DNA from: Paracoccaceae bacterium
Lineage (GTDB): Bacteria > Pseudomonadota > Alphaproteobacteria > Rhodobacterales > Rhodobacteraceae
Direction of reading: 5' to 3'
Assembly (NCBI GenBank): GCA_023254015.1
Contig: JALQYS010000423.1
Coordinates: forward strand, 1-14,204
DNA: 14,204 nucleotides
Part shown: in pieces, positions 13,885 through 14,204 of the stretch
Position numbering within the stretch: the first letter of the stretch is position 1
Layout of the letters: the number at the start of each line of letters is the position of its first letter
Translations under genes and position numbers: made by a program
The notes under the pieces: generated by a model
What the model was told of the DNA's origin: nothing
The model's input: the letters and a program-made list of their open reading frames with translations, nothing else
Databases searched by the model: none

Positions 13885-13888
13885 CTTT
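13857..13888 (+). terminator. Probable rpoH intrinsic terminator
   Basis: A perfect 13-bp stem (13857-13869 with 13873-13885, loop ACA) rich in GC at its base is followed by TTT and then CG. The T-run is short, but the stem is exceptionally stable and lies 26 nt after the rpoH stop, so termination or 3'-end protection of the rpoH mRNA is likely. Confidence 0.6.
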
Positions 13889-13910
13889 CGCCCGACCGTT
13901 CCGCATGGCC

Positions 13911-13957
13911 GATTTCTGCGTCAGAAATCGGACCGGAATTTGCGCCAAATTCCGGTC
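13911..13957 (+). repeat. Double-hairpin unit 2 downstream of rpoH
   Basis: The same 47-nt layout as unit 1: a 19-nt hairpin (13911-13929; arms GATTTCTG and CAGAAATC, loop CGT), one G, then a 27-nt hairpin (13931-13957; left arm GACCGGAATTTG, loop CGC, exact complement on the right). Compared with unit 1 it differs at six loop bases and three fully compensated stem pairs, and nowhere else. It has no T-run after it. Its function is unknown. Confidence 0.9.
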
Positions 13958-13968
13958 GCGCCCTGCGA

Positions 13969-14016
13969 CGCGGGGTTTTTCTTGCCCCGCGCGCAGCAAG
14001 CCGCTAGGAGCGGGGC
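13969..14016 (+). promoter_or_regulatory. Competing hairpins in the leader of the phosphatidylserine decarboxylase gene
   Basis: CGCGGGG (13969-13975) can pair with CCCCGCG (13985-13991) around a T-rich 9-nt loop, while the same middle segment read as GCCCCGC (13984-13990) can instead pair with GCGGGGC (14010-14016). The two stems exclude each other. The first could be a terminator for read-through from rpoH; whether the psd transcript starts early enough to contain them is unknown. No clear psd promoter was recognised. Confidence 0.35.
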
Positions 14017-14038
14017 GAATTGCCAAAGGTCGATCCCC

Positions 14039-14204
14039 ATGAACATGCTTGATACCTTCGTCAAACCCATGCACCCCGAAGGCTGGCGCTTTGTCGCCAT
14101 CTTTGGCGCGGTGACGCTGGTGCTGTTCTGGCTGTGGGAGCCCTTGGGCTGGGTTGGCCTTGGGCTGACGATCTGGTGCTATTACTTCTTCCGCGATCCC
14201 GTCC
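14039..14204 (+). CDS. psd: Phosphatidylserine decarboxylase, N-terminal part
   Basis: The first 55 codons of a membrane protein that matches the N-terminus of the short-form phosphatidylserine decarboxylases of alphaproteobacteria: MNMLDTFVKPMHPEGWRFVAIFGAVTLVLFWLW and on to CYYFFRDPV. The enzyme uses a pyruvoyl group to make phosphatidylethanolamine at the inner membrane. The HPEG segment, the two closely spaced hydrophobic stretches (about 18-33 and 37-48) and the FFRDP motif are typical. The catalytic self-cleavage site lies beyond the window, so activity cannot be judged. ATG 14039 has AAAGG 9 nt upstream; ATG 14045 is a less likely start. The phosphatidylserine synthase gene often follows in relatives, which cannot be seen here. 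Confidence 0.82.
   Translation, partial: MNMLDTFVKPMHPEGWRFVAIFGAVTLVLFWLWEPLGWVGLGLTIWCYYFFRDPV

Overview
The window looks like chromosomal DNA of an alphaproteobacterium of the Rhodobacterales (Rhodobacter/Paracoccus-like). The evidence is the high GC content, the strong third-position GC bias with long antisense shadow ORFs, the RpoH, phosphatidylserine decarboxylase and DUF6476-type proteins, and a B12 operon that includes CbiZ, known from Rhodobacter sphaeroides. I see no rRNA, tRNA, CRISPR array, transposase or integrase.

Layout. (1) 1-962, minus: 5' part of an amidase-signature hydrolase gene that runs off the left edge. (2) 963-1450: divergent control region with an 11-bp inverted repeat, a good sigma70-type promoter, a complete cobalamin riboswitch and three short hairpins. 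(3) 1451-7380, plus: a tightly packed cobamide uptake and salvage operon: TonB-dependent receptor (btuB), periplasmic binding protein, FecCD/BtuC permease, BtuD-type ATPase, adenosylcobinamide amidohydrolase (cbiZ) and a second BtuF-like protein without a signal peptide. Neighbours mostly overlap by ATGA. The exception is an approximately 80-bp insertion-like stretch before btuC that holds two identical 19-nt palindromes. (4) 7390-9144, minus: a membrane hybrid histidine kinase, convergent with the operon. (5) 9231-9539, minus: a small DUF6476-like membrane protein. Its start codon interlocks, through one CATG, with that of the divergent pseudouridine synthase rluD (9538-10569). (6) 10770-12761, plus: potassium transporter kup. 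(7) 12935-13831, plus: heat-shock sigma factor rpoH, preceded by a structured leader and followed by a tandem pair of double-hairpin units. (8) 14039-14204, plus: 5' part of phosphatidylserine decarboxylase, cut by the right edge.

How the genes fit together. The B12 block is a self-contained module. BtuB takes corrinoid across the outer membrane, BtuF/BtuC/BtuD take it across the inner membrane, and CbiZ opens the adenosylcobinamide side chain so that imported corrinoids can re-enter the late B12 pathway. The riboswitch should shut the module off when adenosylcobalamin is plentiful. The remaining genes are housekeeping or stress functions.

The most unusual signal is a family of perfect triloop hairpins. 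They share a 19-nt form with outer arms GATTT/AAATC and occur in the btuF-btuC junction and, paired with a second 27-nt hairpin, twice after rpoH. The two rpoH copies differ only in loop bases and in three compensated stem pairs. All statements come from reading the sequence; no database search was made.
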